DNA of 19,580 nucleotides from Chloroflexota bacterium. Its GTDB lineage: Bacteria; Chloroflexota; UBA6077. Positions 7,555 through 14,637 of the stretch are shown piece by piece. Where the stretch lies: positions 1 through 19,580 of the forward strand of contig JAJZQR010000078.1 of NCBI GenBank assembly GCA_021806765.1, in the 5' to 3' direction. Both the position numbers and the translations under genes were made by a program. Each line of letters starts with the position of its first letter. Within the stretch, counting starts at the first letter, position 1. The notes below the pieces were generated by a model that was not told the origin of the DNA, did no database searches, and saw only the letters and a list, made by a program, of their open reading frames with translations.

Positions 7555-8628
7555 TCAGCAGAGGCGGCGAAGCTGCTCGTCCCCCTCTAGCTGGTCCACG
7601 ATCTTCTTGACCTCCTGGGCCCTCTCCCTGGTGGACACCAGCAGCACGTCGCCGGTATCCACTATGACCAGGTCGCGCACCCCTATGGTGACCACCGGCT
7701 TTTCGGTGGCGAAGACCAGGGTGCGTTCGGTATCCAGCCCCAGGTGGACTCCCCTGACCAGGTTGCTCCCTTCGTTGGGAGGGCACACCTCCATCAGCTC
7801 TTTCCAGCTTCCCACGTCGCTCCAGTTCAGGTCCGTCGGCACGACGGCCACCTGAGGAGCCTTCTCCATGATCCCGTAGTCGATGGTCTCCTTCTCCATC
7901 TGAGGGTAGACCTCGGCTATCGCTTTGACCTCGTCGGGGGTTCCCAGGTAAGGTTGTATCTCCATGAGGTGGCGGTACAGGCGCGGCATCAGCTGCTGGA
8001 ACAGCCTCATGATGACGGAGACCCGCCACACGAAAATCCCGCTGTTCCAGAAGTACACCCCGCTCTCGAAATACTGCTGCGCTCTCTCGGCGTCGGGCTT
8101 CTCCACGAACCGGACTGCTCTGTGGACCTTAGAATCGCCCAACCCCTGCAGAGGCTCGCCCATCTCGATGTAGCCCAGGCCTGTGGTCGGCGCCTTGGGC
8201 CTCACCCCGAGGGTCACCAGATACTCGCTGGAGGCTGCCACCTTCTCCGCCAGGCGGAGGGCTCGTAGCAGCTCCTCGGGGTTGGTGATGACCGCGTCGG
8301 AGTGGAGGGAGGCCATCACCGAGTCCGGGGCCCTGTTCTGGATGATCAGGGTCGCGAGGGCGAGGGCCGGGGCGGTCCCCCGACGGACGGGCTCTATGAC
8401 GAAGTTGCGCTCCGGAAGGGCGGGGAGTTGCTCTTTGACGTCGTCGGCGTGGGAGCGCTCGGTGACGATGAAGATCTCCTCGGGGGATGCCAGGGACTCG
8501 ATTCTGTCCACGGTCTCCTGGATGAGGCTTCTCTCCGTTATCAACGGAAGCAGCTGCTTGGGGCGCTTGCTGCGGCTCAGGGGCCAGAGGCGGGTGCCGC
8601 TACCGCCGGCGAGGATCGCAACGTACAT
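7555..8628 (-). CDS. manC: Mannose-1-phosphate guanylyltransferase (GDP-mannose pyrophosphorylase), single domain
   Basis: A 357-residue cytoplasmic nucleotidyltransferase that makes GDP-mannose from GTP and mannose 1-phosphate. The N-terminus has the signature AGGSGTRLWPLSRSKRPKQ (7-25), with the phosphate-binding loop and the PKQ motif. FVEKPD (174-179) is the second hallmark, and WNSGIFVW follows about 20 residues on. The protein ends near 357 residues, so the C-terminal cupin phosphomannose-isomerase domain of long, bifunctional ManC proteins is absent; mannose 6-phosphate must be made elsewhere. At the usual SDH/ADH position it reads LHSDAV, with the His replaced by Ala. The ATG at 8628 was chosen because AGGAG lies 7 bases upstream; a TTG two codons earlier would sit one base from that site. 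It is the second gene of the minus-strand operon. Confidence 0.93.
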   Translation of the reverse strand: MYVAILAGGSGTRLWPLSRSKRPKQLLPLITERSLIQETVDRIESLASPEEIFIVTERSHADDVKEQLPALPERNFVIEPVRRGTAPALALATLIIQNRAPDSVMASLHSDAVITNPEELLRALRLAEKVAASSEYLVTLGVRPKAPTTGLGYIEMGEPLQGLGDSKVHRAVRFVEKPDAERAQQYFESGVYFWNSGIFVWRVSVIMRLFQQLMPRLYRHLMEIQPYLGTPDEVKAIAEVYPQMEKETIDYGIMEKAPQVAVVPTDLNWSDVGSWKELMEVCPPNEGSNLVRGVHLGLDTERTLVFATEKPVVTIGVRDLVIVDTGDVLLVSTRERAQEVKKIVDQLEGDEQLRRLC

Positions 8629-8635
8629 ATCCAAT

Positions 8636-8640
8636 CTCCT
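8636..8640 (-). promoter_or_regulatory. Shine-Dalgarno of manC
   Basis: AGGAG on the minus strand, 7 bases before ATG (8628-8626). It sets the start at the ATG, because the TTG at 8634 is too close to it. Confidence 0.6.
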
Positions 8641-8681
8641 GCAATTGGCTTACCACTGGCAAGGATACCAGAGAGCCGGTT

Positions 8682-9605
8682 TCACCGGCAAAAGGATTCC
8701 GGCAAGAAGTGGCAGAGTGTCTCCCTCAGCCCTTTCTCCAGGGGACACTCGGGCTCCCAGCCCAGGGATCTAGCGCGGTCGTTCACCAGCACCTCCACGG
8801 TCGGCGCTCCTTCGATGGGGTGAAGGGGAACCTCGTATCCGAAGAGATCCACGAAGGTCGCGTGCAGATCCCGAAGTCGAACCCCCTTTCCGCTGCTCAC
8901 GTTGGCGGTGGTGCCATCCCAGGACTCGCCCGAAGCCAGAAGCAGGGCAGACACCGCGTCCTGCACGTAGACGAAATCGAAGACCGAGTCGGGAGGGGCG
9001 AACATGTTGGCCGGCCGGTGCGCCTGGAAGTCCTGGATCAGGTCGTAGATGGCGCCCCGGACCATGCGGGGCCCATACACCCGTGACAACCGGAGGATGG
9101 TGTGGCGGAGGCCGAGGGTTTGGGACGCGACCTGCAGGTAGCTTTCCGCGGCCAGCTTACCCGCGCCGTAGAAGGAGGGAGGATGGCCAACATCCTCTTC
9201 CAGGGCGTAGGCCTGGCTCTCGTAGACGGCGCCGCCGGAGGTGAAGACCACCTTGGGCACACCAACCCGGGCGGCGCTCAGAACCAATTGAAGGGTCCCC
9301 TGGATGTTGATCCTGAGGTCGCTCAGGGGGTCCTGGCGCGCCCGGTAGACTGCCGATTGGGCTGCAAGGTGATAGACCATGCCGGTGCCGGCCAGCAGTT
9401 CGTCCAGACCTTTTGCAGTCGTCAGGTCGATGGGAGCGAACCGGAAGTTGGGGTGCCGGCGCAACTCCGACACGTTGCCGTTCTCGGAGCGAGAGATGCC
9501 GACGACGAGACCCCGAGGTGACAGGCGGCACAGCCGGTCGGCCAGGTGGAAACCCACCAGGCCGCTCACGCCGGTGATGACGATCTTGTTGGCCGGGATG
9601 CCCAT
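8682..9605 (-). CDS. NAD(P)-dependent nucleotide-sugar epimerase/dehydratase (extended SDR)
   Basis: A 307-residue short-chain dehydrogenase of the extended type. It has the Rossmann glycine motif TGVSGLVG (11-18), a conserved HLAAQ (79-83), the active-site Ser region TSGGAVYE (122-129) and the catalytic pair in YGAGK (Tyr146, Lys150). RLSRVYGPRM further on is the usual sugar-epimerase segment. It should act on a nucleotide-activated sugar; UDP-glucose 4-epimerase-like and GDP-mannose-derived chemistry are both possible, and the substrate cannot be told from the sequence. The ATG at 9605 fits the start of the first beta strand and has GAGAGG 6 bases upstream; the frame stays open 55 codons further, but that stretch looks non-coding. 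It is the first gene of the minus-strand operon, 53 bases ahead of manC. Confidence 0.9.
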   Translation of the reverse strand: MGIPANKIVITGVSGLVGFHLADRLCRLSPRGLVVGISRSENGNVSELRRHPNFRFAPIDLTTAKGLDELLAGTGMVYHLAAQSAVYRARQDPLSDLRINIQGTLQLVLSAARVGVPKVVFTSGGAVYESQAYALEEDVGHPPSFYGAGKLAAESYLQVASQTLGLRHTILRLSRVYGPRMVRGAIYDLIQDFQAHRPANMFAPPDSVFDFVYVQDAVSALLLASGESWDGTTANVSSGKGVRLRDLHATFVDLFGYEVPLHPIEGAPTVEVLVNDRARSLGWEPECPLEKGLRETLCHFLPESFCR

Positions 9606-9665
9606 CTGCGGCCTCTCGTCGGGGTTGATGCGTCCGGCTGGGTGGCAGCCAGGGCTCCCCTTTCC

Positions 9666-9671
9666 ATAATA
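9666..9671 (-). promoter_or_regulatory. Candidate -10 box for the minus-strand operon
   Basis: TATTAT on the minus strand lies about 60 bases before the epimerase ATG. At 16-18 bases upstream no good TTGACA-like hexamer is seen, so this is a weak call based on the -10 and its position only. Confidence 0.25.
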
Positions 9672-9829
9672 CACCATCCCGGATAGCCCGATTTCCCTAT
9701 TGCCCAGCGACGAGTGAAGACGTATCTTCTTCCACGTTGGTGGACGGCCGTCGATTTGATCCTCGCCCAAGGATTCTCAGTTCCGCCCTGTTGAAGGGCC
9801 ATCTCCTGTCCAAGATGTCTCCGGCTGCC

Positions 9830-9835
9830 GATAAT
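9830..9835 (+). promoter_or_regulatory. Candidate -10 box for the plus-strand gene row
   Basis: GATAAT stands 37 bases before the ATG at 9873. No strong -35 lies 16-18 bases upstream (TGTCCA at best), so this is a weak call. Confidence 0.25.
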
Positions 9836-9872
9836 CCCTAGAAGACGAAGGGTCAAGGGAAGCTTGCGAACG

Positions 9873-11105
9873 ATGACCACGATCGACCGGTTCTACCCGA
9901 AGCTGGCTGCAGCCGGGGCTACGGCGTCCCTGGCTGTGCTGGTTTTTGCCGTTGCGGTGGTGAAGCCGTGGCTTCCCGAGGCTCCCCTGGTGAACGACTT
10001 CATCTCCTTCTGGACCGCTGCGTCCCTGGTGCGCGGCGGCGTTGGCTCCGCCCTGTTCGACATGGGGCTCCAGCAGAACTTCGAGCAGCATCTACGTCTC
10101 CAGACGGCGACGGTGGAGGCGGTGAGGCAGCAGGCAGCTTTCCTGATCCCCTATCACAACCCTCCGGCGCTGGCTCTGCTCTTTCTCCCCCTCACCTGGT
10201 TGCCGCTCCACTGGGCCTACGCGCTGTGGTCGGCTTTGAGCTTGCTCGCCGTTGTGGGGGCGGTTGCCCTGCCCCTTCGCGGACGGCTCCGCGCCCGAAG
10301 AATAACGCTGGTTCTTCTGACTTTTGCGGGAGTGGCGGATGGCATTCTCTGGGGGCAGATAGCCGGGGTGCTCGTGCTGGCCATCAGCCTGGGGTTGTGG
10401 GCCCTCTCGTCTGGACGTCCGGTCGCCGGAGGGGCACTCCTCGGCCTGTTGTGGCTGAAGCCCCAGTACGCGGTGGTCTTCGCCCTGGTCTTCCTGGTCA
10501 AGGGGCGATGGCGGGAGTTGGGCGGGATGGCAGCGACGGGGCTGGGTGTGGTTATCCTCTCGTTGTTCATAGTCGGCTTCGGGGGGCTTATCAACTATCT
10601 GGAGCTACTGAACCGAATAGGCGAGTTCAATCCGCCGCCCGACTCTCTGGTCAAACCTTACGCCATGATCAACTGGCGGGCGTTACTGGTGGATCTGTGG
10701 CCTGCCATTCCGGATTCGGTCGGGGCGCCCCTGATGATGGGGTTGGGTGGGGCCACGGTACTGGCCTCGCTGCTGGCCTGGCGGGGAGACTGGGACCCGA
10801 CCTCGCCTCGCTTCGCCAGGCAGATGCTGGTGACAGTTCTAGCGACCCTCGTGGCAACTCCCCACAGCCACTTCCACGGCACGGTGCTGCTGCTGGCGCC
10901 TCTCGCCATGGCCATTAGCAGGCCAATGGTGAGCGGGACGCTATCGTACGCTTGGCGGCCGATGTTGGCCCTGGGCTACCTGCTGACACTCGTGATCTGG
11001 CCCGTCAGGTCCCTGGGCTGGCTGTTCGTGCCCTATTCGTTGCTGGCCATAACGGTGCTGACCGTTCAGTGCAGGGCTGTGTCTCGGAAGGAGGCGGTCT
11101 CTTGA
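9873..11105 (+). CDS. GT87-family (DUF2029) membrane glycosyltransferase, paralogue A
   Basis: A 410-residue polytopic membrane protein, first of three related genes on this strand. The first external loop contains VNDFISFWTAASL, with the Asp expected for GT-C catalysis, then ALFDMGLQQNFEQHL and YHNPPALALL. In the middle come LPLRG, a Gly-Gln (WGQIAGVLVLA) and LLWLKPQYAVVF followed by VKGRWREL. Near the C-terminus are INWRALL, LLAWRGDWDPTSPRF and the striking TPHSHFHGTVLLLAPL. Family members use a polyprenyl-phosphate sugar on the outer membrane face. The ATG at 9873 is used; a TTG three codons earlier (9864) is closer to the AAGGGA at 9855-9860 but less likely. The stop overlaps the next gene by four bases (TTGA), so the two are probably coupled. 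The sugar is not determinable. Confidence 0.88.
   Translation: MTTIDRFYPKLAAAGATASLAVLVFAVAVVKPWLPEAPLVNDFISFWTAASLVRGGVGSALFDMGLQQNFEQHLRLQTATVEAVRQQAAFLIPYHNPPALALLFLPLTWLPLHWAYALWSALSLLAVVGAVALPLRGRLRARRITLVLLTFAGVADGILWGQIAGVLVLAISLGLWALSSGRPVAGGALLGLLWLKPQYAVVFALVFLVKGRWRELGGMAATGLGVVILSLFIVGFGGLINYLELLNRIGEFNPPPDSLVKPYAMINWRALLVDLWPAIPDSVGAPLMMGLGGATVLASLLAWRGDWDPTSPRFARQMLVTVLATLVATPHSHFHGTVLLLAPLAMAISRPMVSGTLSYAWRPMLALGYLLTLVIWPVRSLGWLFVPYSLLAITVLTVQCRAVSRKEAVS
11088..11094 (+). promoter_or_regulatory. Strong Shine-Dalgarno for the TTG-started membrane protein
   Basis: AAGGAGG lies inside the last codons of GT87 paralogue A, 7 bases before a TTG at 11102. That TTG shares bases with the TGA stop of the upstream gene. 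The near-perfect site makes the TTG the best start despite the rare codon. Confidence 0.65.
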
Positions 11106-12466
11106 GAGCCCAACTGCTGCGATTGGCGAACACTCTCGGCAGAGTGACGATACTCGACCAGGACGCGAGTGTGGCCGCAGACCGACCTTCGATCAAACTG
11201 GAGCAGAGACAGCCCCGTCGAGAGGCTTTTCTCTTTTGGCTGGCCGAGGATATCTGGAGTTCACCTCTCGGGGCAGGCCTTGCAGCGGCAGCTGGGTACA
11301 CCCTTCTGATGATTCTCTTTGGCCAGAATGGGCTGGGACACGGCCCCAGTCCCTACTTCAGCTATTTGGCCGACGGTTTTCTCCATGGCCAGCTGGCCGC
11401 CACTCCGATGCCCTTCGACGCTCTCGATCTAATCAATTATCGCGGCCAATTGTATCTTTACTGGCCTCCTTTTCCGGCGCTGCTGTTCCTCCCTTTGGTG
11501 GCTGCTTTCGGGCCGGGAGTTAGCGACGCCCCCCTGTCGATAGCGATGGGTTGTCTCAATGTTGGGCTGGTTTCGTGGCTTCTATCCACGCTCGACCATC
11601 TGGGGGTGATCGAACTCCCTAGAGACAAGCGAGCCTGGCTGACGGCCTTCTTTGCCTTTGGCACCGTTCAGGTGGCGGTCGCTCCCCACCCTCACGCTGC
11701 TTACTTCACCCAGCTGGTGGGATTCGGCTTCTTGATCGCGGCGTATCTCGCGGCTTTGCGGCTGCATGGAGCGCGAGCTGCTCTGCTTGCGGGTATCCTG
11801 GCGGCATGCGCTTTTCTGTCACGCAATCCCGTGCTGCTGTCCGGGTTCTGGATCGCCTGGTATCTGATAAGGGAGCAGAAGGGCCGCCGTCCAGAGGACC
11901 TGTTGAGAATAGTCATGCTGGGGTTGTTGCCTATTGGCGTCGCGGTAGTGTTGCTCGGCTTGTACAACTTCCTCCGCTTTGGAAGCCTTTTCGATGCTGG
12001 GCTGGCGTACCTGAACTGGAACGCCTTTGTCCAGGAAGATGTAGCGCGATACGGTGCCTTTAGCCTGCATTACCTGTCTACGAATTTGTTCTACACCTTC
12101 GTTTTCTTCCCGTACCTGGCTCTGTTCGGCCAGAATGCAGGACACCAGTTCTGGATGGGTGGAAGCCTGTTCCTCATGAGCCCTGTCTTCTTGCTGGCCC
12201 TATCGGGAGTTGCCCGTGCGTGGAGACCCTACGGTTGGGCCTTGCTGGCTTCCTGGCTTGCCGGACTTCTGCCCGCTCTCTTTTGGGTGAGCACGGGGCG
12301 GGTGGAGTTTGGCCCTCGTCTAACCCTCGATGTGTCCGTCCCTCTGTTGATGCTCGCGGCGATGGGTGCCTCGGCCGTCTCGACGAGACTGGTTGCCAGG
12401 CTGAGCCTGGCTTCCTTTGTCATCTACTTGCCCGGGACTATCCTTCTGGGGGTGTATTGGTGGTAG
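11102..12466 (+). CDS. Polytopic membrane protein, probable GT-C type glycosyltransferase
   Basis: A 454-residue protein with a polar N-terminus of about 45 residues (RPSIKLEQRQPRREAF) and then roughly ten hydrophobic helices. After the first helix comes an extended loop with YFSYLADGFLHGQL, then an INYRGQLYLYWPPFPALLFLP segment. This 'LADxFLHGxL ... Y-x-G-x-x-Y-x-x-x-P-P-x-P-A' layout recurs in unnamed membrane proteins of GT-C style in glycan loci, but I cannot assign a named family. HPHAAYFTQLVGFGF and AFLSRNPVLLSGFW are other recognisable loops. Start: TTG at 11102, overlapping the previous stop by four bases and preceded by AAGGAGG. Earlier in-frame starts lie well inside GT87 A and lack support. 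The gene overlaps the methyltransferase by 7 bases. Function beyond membrane glycan work is inference. Confidence 0.8.
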   Translation: MRAQLLRLANTLGRVTILDQDASVAADRPSIKLEQRQPRREAFLFWLAEDIWSSPLGAGLAAAAGYTLLMILFGQNGLGHGPSPYFSYLADGFLHGQLAATPMPFDALDLINYRGQLYLYWPPFPALLFLPLVAAFGPGVSDAPLSIAMGCLNVGLVSWLLSTLDHLGVIELPRDKRAWLTAFFAFGTVQVAVAPHPHAAYFTQLVGFGFLIAAYLAALRLHGARAALLAGILAACAFLSRNPVLLSGFWIAWYLIREQKGRRPEDLLRIVMLGLLPIGVAVVLLGLYNFLRFGSLFDAGLAYLNWNAFVQEDVARYGAFSLHYLSTNLFYTFVFFPYLALFGQNAGHQFWMGGSLFLMSPVFLLALSGVARAWRPYGWALLASWLAGLLPALFWVSTGRVEFGPRLTLDVSVPLLMLAAMGASAVSTRLVARLSLASFVIYLPGTILLGVYWW

Positions 12467-13233
12467 TCACGGATTTCCGGCGAAAGTTGGATAGGTACAT
12501 TCTCCGGGAGCCAGTCCTTTTCGGTGAGGTGGAGACCGGCCAGGAAACCCTGCGGCGCATGGCGTCGGTGGAACGGTACAACTCCTGGATCCACTCTCGG
12601 ATCAGCCCTTTCCTCGGCGAACGCTTGCTGGAGGTGGGATGCGGGCTCGGGAACATGACGGGGTATCTTCTGAACCGTGAGTTGGTGGTCGCTGTGGACC
12701 GGTTGCCCGAGTCGGTATCTAGAGTTAGGGATCTGTTCGACCACAGTCCCAACCTGCAGGCGGTGGAGGGAGACATCTGCGATCGCAGGGTGGTGGCTGG
12801 TCTGCTCCCCTACTCGTTGGACACGGCAGTATGCATCAACGTCCTCGAGCACATCGAGAATGACGCCCTGGCTCTGAGAATGATGTCGAGGGCGGTTGGG
12901 AACGGGGGCCGCGTCGTGGTCCTGGCTCCGGCGGGCGCATTCCTCTATGGCTCTCTCGATATCGGCCTGGGCCACTACCGCCGCTACGACCTGCACGATC
13001 TGGTCCGGAAGATGGAGTTCGCTGGTTGCCGAGTCAAGATGGCCTTTCACATGAACGTGGCGGGAGTACCGGGCTGGCTGCTGAACAGCAGGATTCTGAA
13101 ACGAAGACTGTTGCCCACGGATATGCTTGCCGTTTTCAATCTCCTTGTTCCGGTCTTTGATCGCGTTGAGCGGTTGGTCAAGCCTTCTGTTGGCCTGTCT
13201 GTGGTGGTAGTGGGAGAGGTAGCCTCAGTGTAG
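12460..13233 (+). CDS. Class I SAM-dependent methyltransferase of a glycan cluster
   Basis: A 257-residue cytoplasmic methyltransferase. SAM-binding motif I is LLEVGCGLGNMT (56-67), followed by VAVDRLPESV (motif II region), a VEGDICD (motif III-like) segment, INVLEHIEND (motif IV region) and GGRVVVLAPAG. The following GSLDIGLGHYRRYDLHDLV segment, and the C-terminal LLNSRILKRRLLP stretch, are typical of the methyltransferases often encoded beside or fused to GT2 enzymes in surface-glycan loci. It could methylate a sugar or a lipid-linked intermediate; the acceptor is unknown. GTG at 12460 was chosen because a GGGGG run lies 7 bases upstream; a TTG one codon earlier is also possible. The frame stays open far upstream but that part is a shadow of the preceding gene, with which the true start overlaps by 7 bases. 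Confidence 0.88.
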   Translation: MVVTDFRRKLDRYILREPVLFGEVETGQETLRRMASVERYNSWIHSRISPFLGERLLEVGCGLGNMTGYLLNRELVVAVDRLPESVSRVRDLFDHSPNLQAVEGDICDRRVVAGLLPYSLDTAVCINVLEHIENDALALRMMSRAVGNGGRVVVLAPAGAFLYGSLDIGLGHYRRYDLHDLVRKMEFAGCRVKMAFHMNVAGVPGWLLNSRILKRRLLPTDMLAVFNLLVPVFDRVERLVKPSVGLSVVVVGEVASV

Positions 13234-13305
13234 GGCCGAATGCATGGTGAGAAGATGGCATGACGACGCGGCTTGTCGGGGCCGGGGCAGTCGGGGTGGG
13301 ACTTC

Positions 13306-14637
13306 ATGCGTGACTCTTTTCTGCTGCGGAGGAACAGGTTTCTGGTGGTGGCAGCCATCACCGCCTGGGCGGTGGTGATGTCCCTGGCGCTGTCTAGTGT
13401 GTGGTCTCTCTGGCCGGATGCGCCCCTGGGGACGGACTTCCTTTCCTTTTGGACAGGCGCCTCGCTGCTACGCATAGGAGCGGGTCCGTCGCTGTACGAC
13501 ATAGATGCTCAGCGTGCCTTTCAGCAGGGGTTGCTGGATGGCGTTACCACCGTCGACCGTTCTCGCCTCGCGAACTGGCTGACTCCCTACTACAATCCAC
13601 CCTTCCTAGCCCTGCTTCTGGTGCCGCTGACATGGCTATCCGTGTCCGCGGGTTACGTGGCCTGGTGGGGGTTGAGATTGGTCGCTTTTTTCGGGGGCAT
13701 TTCGCTTCCCCTGCGAGGCTACCACCGCGCTCGATACGCCGCGTTGCTGATGCTCACCTTCGGGGCGGTGGCCGATAACCTCATCTGGGGCCAGGTTGAC
13801 GCGCTGTTCCTCCTGGTCTTCAGCCTCGGTTTGATGGCTTTGACCCGAGGCCGCCAAGTCCTGGGCGGGGCGCTATTGGGCTTTCTGTGGTTGAAGCCGC
13901 AGTACGCGGTTCTGTTTCCTGTCGTCTTTCTGGTCAAGGGCCGATGGCGAGAGTTGGCTGGAATGGTCGCGGTTGGCATGGCCATGGCGGTCCTGTCCTT
14001 CGCTATGCTGGGCCCCGAAGGTGTCTCCCGTTACCTGGGGTTGATGCGCGAGGTCGGTGGCTTCTACCCTCCTGCCTTCTCCTTTGCTATGCCCCAGATC
14101 ATGGTCAACTGGCGGGGGTTCCTGATCAACCGGTGGCCAGGTATTTCGGAACAGACAGGGGTCATGCTGATGGGGGGATCGGGAGCCCTGTCTATCCTGC
14201 TGTCATTGCTGGCCTGGCGAGGGAAATGGGACCCATCCTCCCCCCGTTTCCCTCGACAGATGCTGGTAACGGCTATAGCTACGTTGCTGGCCATCCCGCA
14301 CAGTCACTTTCACGGCTTGGTGCTGCTGCTGGCCCCTCTGGGGCTGGCCGTGGCGAGGCCGATGTCGGATGCTGCCCTCTCCTGGTCCTGGCGGCCTCTC
14401 CTGGTGGTGGGCTATCTGTTGGGCTTCATTCTTTGGCCTTTCGAAAACTACCGCTGGGTGATGGTGCCCTTCTTTTTCGTGGCCATGCTGGTTCTGGTGC
14501 TCCAGTGCTGGGCGGGAGAAAGGGCAGTCAAGCCTACAACTTCGCCCCTGTCCTGGTTTAACTCGACCTTACCCTGGAAGCGCGGCGATGATGGTTCCGA
14601 TAATAGGAAGCAGGATGTGGATGGTTCTGTCGAGTAG
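13306..14637 (+). CDS. GT87-family (DUF2029) membrane glycosyltransferase, paralogue B
   Basis: A 443-residue polytopic membrane protein, close relative of paralogues A and C. Shared landmarks in order: GTDFLSFWTGASL with the putative catalytic Asp, SLYDIDAQRAFQQGL, YYNPPFLALL, LPLRGYHRAR, WGQVDALFLL, LWLKPQYAVLF, VKGRWRELAGM, VNWRGFL, LLAWRGKWDPSSPRF and IPHSHFHGLVLLLAPL. Compared with A it has a longer polar C-terminal tail (about 35 residues, ending in DNRKQDVDGSVE). ATG at 13306 follows a G-rich ribosome site (GGGGTGGG, about 13292-13299); a TTG at 13273 would add 11 residues with no support. It lies 72 bases after the methyltransferase and overlaps paralogue C. Role: transfer of a lipid-linked sugar on the outer face of the membrane, by family; the actual sugar is unknown. 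Confidence 0.88.
   Translation: MRDSFLLRRNRFLVVAAITAWAVVMSLALSSVWSLWPDAPLGTDFLSFWTGASLLRIGAGPSLYDIDAQRAFQQGLLDGVTTVDRSRLANWLTPYYNPPFLALLLVPLTWLSVSAGYVAWWGLRLVAFFGGISLPLRGYHRARYAALLMLTFGAVADNLIWGQVDALFLLVFSLGLMALTRGRQVLGGALLGFLWLKPQYAVLFPVVFLVKGRWRELAGMVAVGMAMAVLSFAMLGPEGVSRYLGLMREVGGFYPPAFSFAMPQIMVNWRGFLINRWPGISEQTGVMLMGGSGALSILLSLLAWRGKWDPSSPRFPRQMLVTAIATLLAIPHSHFHGLVLLLAPLGLAVARPMSDAALSWSWRPLLVVGYLLGFILWPFENYRWVMVPFFFVAMLVLVLQCWAGERAVKPTTSPLSWFNSTLPWKRGDDGSDNRKQDVDGSVE

Larger units (their letters stand above)
9606..9872. other. Divergent intergenic region between the two glycan gene rows
   Basis: This 267-base gap separates the first gene of the minus-strand row from the first gene of the plus-strand row, so promoters for both are expected here. 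On the minus strand TATTAT (9671-9666) is a fair -10 candidate, with no convincing -35. On the plus strand GATAAT (9830-9835) is a fair -10 candidate, also without a clear -35. No operator-like palindrome or coding sequence was recognised. Confidence 0.45.

Noticed and set aside
9606..9770. N-terminal extension of the epimerase
   Set aside because: The first 55 residues are not SDR-like. The ATG at 9605 has a Shine-Dalgarno and begins just before the Rossmann strand.
10952..11101. Upstream extension of the polytopic membrane protein inside GT87 A
   Set aside because: It would overlap paralogue A by about 150 bases in another frame, while AAGGAGG followed by TTG at 11102 is a far better start.
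12220..12459. Upstream extension of the methyltransferase inside the membrane-protein gene
   Set aside because: The extra 80 residues are a frame shadow of the preceding gene and have no methyltransferase features.
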